Origin: Boswellia sacra
Taxonomy: Eukaryota > Streptophyta > Magnoliopsida > Sapindales > Burseraceae
NCBI GenBank assembly: GCA_013180625.2
Contig: SNVD02008871.1
Span: 186,001-250,000 of the forward strand
Direction of reading: 5' to 3'
DNA: 64,000 bases
Made by a program: the position numbers and the translations under genes. This document shows, one piece after another, positions 59,934-64,000 of this stretch (positions are counted from its first letter, which is position 1; every line of letters starts with the position of its first letter). The notes under the pieces were generated by a model. That model did not search any database and was not told the DNA's origin. It worked only from the letters and a program-made list of their open reading frames with translations.

Positions 59934-60379
59934 TGTTTAGACAGAAAGTTAAGTTTCAAAATATCATTATATTTCTTTTTTTCTTTTCTTTGTTAGACAC
60001 TACTAAGGTCATTAAACACACTTTTTAACTGACTTGAAATGTTTTTAATAACATTTTTTTCACAAGAGACTGTCTTTTATTGAAGTGTCTTCAAATCTTA
60101 ATTATTTAAAAAATTAAATAGTTTATCGAACTAAATGATTTTCTAATAATTTTTAATATTGAAAATACTTAATAAAATTTGTTGAATAATAATGTTATAA
60201 TATAAAGAATAGATTTAAAAGAATGCCTTTCTTTATAATTAAAAAGAAGACATTTTTTAATTAGACATCTAGAAAGCATTATAAGAACCGTTTAATCTGA
60301 AATGTCCAATGAAGTCGTCAAATATTAAGTGATGCATGCGTCTTCACTGCTAATCATCATATAAAAAGTTATTTTTGTT

Positions 60380-61240
60380 TCTAATAATTGGCCATCCCAT
60401 GCATCTTCATATCTATCACCATCACTCACTTCCCTGCAACCTCCTTAGGCTCTCTTCTGCTCATGCTGGCTGACCATCCTCAAATGCAGCTGCATCACCG
60501 CCACCTTTGGTAGTTGAAGGCTCACCTCTGTTAATGTTCATAGGCCATTTGCTTCTGCTTCTGCTTGTGCAAGTGCTTCTTCGCCACTTATCTCCCCCAG
60601 CTGCCTCATCTCCTCCGTCAGTGAAAGATTGAGTGCTGCCATTATATATACCACAAATGTACACAATTACATTACGTACAACTATAATAAAAAATGTCGT
60701 ACTTGTAATATGAAATGTTAAATTGTTAGAAACAATTATGATATCGTGGCACTGGTAACATTTCAGATTAAAATATCTATTATCGAATAAGTAAATAATT
60801 TAAAAGTAATTTAATTAGTAATGAGGGAATATCTCAATGTCTTGCCATGTTCTCATCCACACCAAGGTGGTAGGTTGCAGCAAGAAAACCTTGCTTTCCC
60901 CGAAGAATCAACAATGGCATGCACTTGTTCATTTGCCAAACACAATAAAAAGACCAAGAATTATTTCTCATTTGTCGAGAAAACAAATAACATATAACAA
61001 TTTATTAAAAGGTAAATTCACAAATCTTCCTTGAAGGTTTGCCAAAGTCTCAAACAGCTACTTGTAGTTCTTCAAATCCCACAACCCACAATTCTTTCTT
61101 GCCGTAAGTATATTTTAGAGTGGCATAGGACATTTTTGTATGATTTTCAAAACCATTTGTAACTATACAAAGATTTCAGCAAACCTTGGGGAGGTTTGAT
61201 AATTTACCTTCTGAAACTAATGAATGAATTGGTCAACAGA
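60380..61240 (-). pseudogene. Truncated tandem copy of the coiled-coil gene
   Basis: Matches the parental 3' flank, exon 4 and the intron upstream. The exon 4 counterpart (about 60638 leftward) reads ALNLSLTEE and continues through the parental stop position with GAA. It then hits a TGA 12 codons later after a frame-changing difference. The tail INRGEPSTTKGGGDAAAFED is still present in another frame. Exon 3 is reduced to a remnant near 60838-60866 (CTTGCCATGTTCTCATCCAC). Exons 1 and 2 are absent to the right of 61260, so the copy cannot encode the full protein. Confidence 0.7.
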
Positions 61241-61259
61241 TAATTAATAATTAATTAAG

Positions 61260-62332
61260 AATTTATCAATTAAGAATGATAAATTAATAGATGTAGATTG
61301 GCTAGTTTAGAAAAATAGATAGAAACCTCAATAGTTTCCAAAATGGTCGCAAAATCTTCTTAAAATATGTCAAAGCCTCTTCTTCTTAAAATATGTTAAA
61401 CCTCTTCTATAAATTAGATATATAAAAAGAAAGGGCTCTCTTTTAACCTCTTCTTCTTAAAATATGTCAAAACTCATCATTAAATTATATATTTAACAAG
61501 AAAGGGCTTTCTTTTAGTATGGTTACAGCTATGTTATACAAGTCATTTTTACTCCCATTTAAAGATTTTTAATCAATAAATTTTTTTTTCGATAAATTTC
61601 GAACATTAAATTAAATATTAAATGATTTTTTTTAATAAAACCATATAGATTCTAAGCACATAAAGATATACTTTATTTCCATGGCATTATTACTATCATG
61701 AACCTATGAATGATTTAAAGGTAACTCCAAATATCCTATTATAAGAACTTGAACAAAGTGAAACTAAGAATCCTAATCCTCGTAATTAAAACCTTTTTTT
61801 TTTTTTGGTACAGGGGGTACAGGGGTCATGGAAGGTTCCACCTTTATTTTTTTGATGGAAGATGGTTCTCTTGCTTTTAGAATTTAGACTATACCTTAAA
61901 GAAAGTAAATATATTACTCGAAGATTATATAACATTTAGGATCACAAAGTCAAATCAGTTTTGTGCTTGCAAGCTACCTATATGAAGTGATAAACATGTT
62001 ATATATAAGAAACATCAAAGAAAGAAAATGTCAGCTGCCACGAAAATGCAAAAAGCTTTTTCCTAATTGAAAACTAGTTAAGCATAAGCTTGACTAGTAT
62101 TTCTTCCAAGCTTGAACACCAAGATTGAGCCAGGCTTCAACTTATATCTCAACAAGTCTTATAACTAGTTTTACTTCCAAAATACATCATACTAGAAACT
62201 TGTACAACAATTAGGGGCCAAAAATGCTTCCCCAAAGTAGAATGCTGCTGATTTAGCAGTTGCGCAAGTCGTGGGTATCAACAACACAAGAAGCAATGCC
62301 ACCACATAGGATGGCAGATGGGGGAGGCTGCC
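61260..62332. other. Intergenic DNA and 3' flank of CRT3
   Basis: No gene. Around 61360-61520 the phrase CCTCTTCTTCTTAAAATATGT recurs two or three times with AAGAAAGGGCT(C/T)TCTTTTA following, a local duplication of about 70-90 bp. A poly-T tract is at about 61794-61806. The last few hundred bases probably belong to the CRT3 3' UTR. Confidence 0.45.
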
Positions 62333-64000
62333 TCAAAGCTCATCCTGCAACCCATATAAAAGAACTTGTTTTAGACTAGATGCTTTATTGTGATTCAGCA
62401 GTTTCAAGTCTGCTAATTGCCCAGAAAATGAACAAGAACGAGTATATTGAGTTCTGAATTCCAAAAAGGAAGTACAAAAGTGAGGATGTTGATTGTGTGT
62501 TTTTAAATTTTTTGGCGCAGTTTTTGTATACGCAAACAAACTATATGGTATACCTGGCAAAAAACAGTTTCCCAAGAAATGTTGAGGGATAAAAATGATC
62601 TTGTGATAAAAAAGATTAGAAAATTCAACGGTTCAATCATCTAAGGACAGAATATAGAGATTCTAGTACATACTAGCAGATCAAACAAACAATTGCACCA
62701 TTGAGAATGCAGAAGGGTGTAGAAGAAAAAAGAATTAACTAAAAAGAAAGTGTTTTGGGAAATTACTAGCAAGTTAGATTGGTTAAGCTTCTAAAAGTCA
62801 TTTGGTCTGACAATTGATGACTAATTTTTTATGCAAAAATAAAACTAAAAGAGATATTTTCCATGGTTTAATGACACTTTTAAGACCTTACCCCAAAATG
62901 TCCATCTCAAATGATGTGTCTTCTTATAGTCATACAAATGGTGAGATAGATAGTGTGCTAAGTAATACATTAATACCGTACGAGATGACACATCACTTGG
63001 GATGAAAAGTTTGGGGTAAAACTTAAGGGGTGTGGCATTACTATTTGCTATTTATCACATTTCACAATTTGATTAAGGTATTTAAAGTGAAATGGATGTG
63101 CAAAAAGCAAGTCTTACATGATAATCATCCATGTAATCACGTGGATGCTGCAAAACCAAAAATCTGATTTAGAAACCACACTCCTTTGGATAAAAATTGA
63201 TGTTTCCTGAACAGTGTTTAATTTAGTAAGAGTTTTATGCATAGAAGACACAAACCCTTCTGTATTTGTCTCTATAGCGATCCCTGTAGCGGTGGCGATC
63301 ATAGCCCCTCTCTCTTCTCCTCCTTTCACCTTCCTCTCTTGCTCTTTGAGCTTCCTGCAAATTGAAGGGCTCAAATGACTTAGAATCAACAAACACAAAG
63401 TTCAAAACTGAATTGGATTAGTTAGATATTATCTACTATCAAGTTGGCGTAACAACCTCCTCCTCTCGTGCTTTCCTCACTTTCTCTGCTTCTTCAAAAG
63501 CCTCTTTTTCAATCTGAAATATCAAGAAAGATGGAAATTAGACACCTTCATTTGATGATTCTCCTCTAGGAAAGGCAAAAGAGGCTGACATACCTCTCTG
63601 TTGGCAAACACTTCCTCCACCACTTGTTTTGCATACTCTGGTTCATCACAGACCAAAACATTGTCGAAAACTGAACCAGCCTTAACCTGCAGGCAATCAT
63701 ATAACGTGATTTACTCATCTGAAGAATGACATTAAATTGGCTTGCAACATAAAGACATTCACCAATCCCAAGAAGCATATTGATGCTCAAGTCCAATGAT
63801 CCTACCTGCCAAACTTCAATGCCCACATATCTGATAGGCTTAAGCACATAAAGATCAGGGTCATCTTCGAACTCTGGAAAGGGAAGAAAGATGCTTTTAA
63901 CATTTTGATAAAACTTTTCTTGATTTGTTAAAAACTAATATAGTAGACTAACAGTACCTGGATTATCAATATAAGGAATCTTCCATTTTCCTTTGTAATT
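62333..64000 (-). CDS. CRT3: Calreticulin-3, C-terminal part (5' end beyond the window)
   Basis: An ER luminal, calcium-binding lectin chaperone. CRT3 is the plant-specific branch that retains and matures glycoproteins such as receptor kinases (known from Arabidopsis CRT3/EBS2). Seven exons are visible in order: 64000-63958 (continues beyond the window), 63873-63806, 63686-63594, 63513-63457, 63354-63256, 63147-63118, 62344-62333, giving 133 residues. The segment [20 protein letters not shown] closes the proline-rich arm. [20 protein letters not shown] and [22 protein letters not shown] are the calreticulin C-domain start. The tail is basic ([20 protein letters not shown]), not acidic as in CRT1 and CRT2, which marks the CRT3 type. 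It ends DDYHDEL, the ER retrieval signal. The last exon encodes only Asp-Glu-Leu and the stop. Confidence 0.95.

Noticed and set aside
1..64000. tRNA, rRNA, snoRNA or microRNA genes, and viral insertions
   Set aside because: No cloverleaf-type A and B boxes, rRNA cores or reverse-transcriptase-like frames were recognised by eye. A covariance-model scan would be needed to exclude small RNA genes.

Overview
The window is nuclear DNA from a flowering plant. It is AT-rich, its genes carry many short GT-AG introns, four of its proteins match well-known plastid or mitochondrial families with N-terminal targeting sequences, and the intergenic space is full of small non-autonomous transposons. The protein families suggest a eudicot, possibly a woody rosid. 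The species cannot be fixed from the sequence alone. No bacterial, viral or organellar segment was seen.

Layout. 1-629 (+): C-terminal exon of a KRI1-type ribosome-biogenesis protein. 4305-8260 (+): plastid biotin carboxyl carrier protein (BCCP), seven exons. 12363-14106 (+): secreted DUF538 protein, two exons. 14.1-23.0 kb: gene-free tract of diverged segmental duplications, with outlying copies at 9.1-11 kb. 23100-28274 (-): VIPP1/IM30, eleven exons. 29238-29888 (+): TIC20-II-like inner-envelope translocon protein, head to head with VIPP1. 30-36 kb: transposon-rich desert with two hAT-type elements, an 88-bp tandem array and very AT-rich DNA. 36614-38755 (+): intronless PPR protein. 42481-49202 (-): LUC7-type U1 snRNP protein, thirteen exons. 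50353-50653: third hAT-type element. 51366-55714 (+): ER membrane complex subunit 10 (EMC10), eight exons. 56848-58700 (-): small basic coiled-coil gene followed by two broken relatives (59.8 and 60.4-61.2 kb). 62333 to the window end (-): C-terminal part of calreticulin-3 (CRT3), ending in HDEL.

Functional grouping. BCCP (fatty-acid synthesis), VIPP1 (thylakoid membrane formation) and TIC20 (protein import) all act in the plastid. EMC10 and CRT3 act in the ER. KRI1 and LUC7 serve rRNA and mRNA maturation. This looks like chance neighbourhood, apart from the VIPP1/TIC20 pair, which shares a 963-bp intergenic region.

Exon boundaries were set by hand from GT-AG sites, preserved reading phase and family knowledge. 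All nine spliced or intronless models end in a proper stop. The most unusual observations are: (1) a family of small coiled-coil gene copies in which the position of a stop codon in one copy is a sense codon in the other two; (2) three transposons with perfect 8-bp target duplications, each with subterminal arrays of a different G-rich or GGTAT-type pentamer; (3) a two-part motif repeated in one orientation across 9-23 kb; and (4) an 88-bp tandem array with a hidden dimeric period. No wholly new biological system could be demonstrated.
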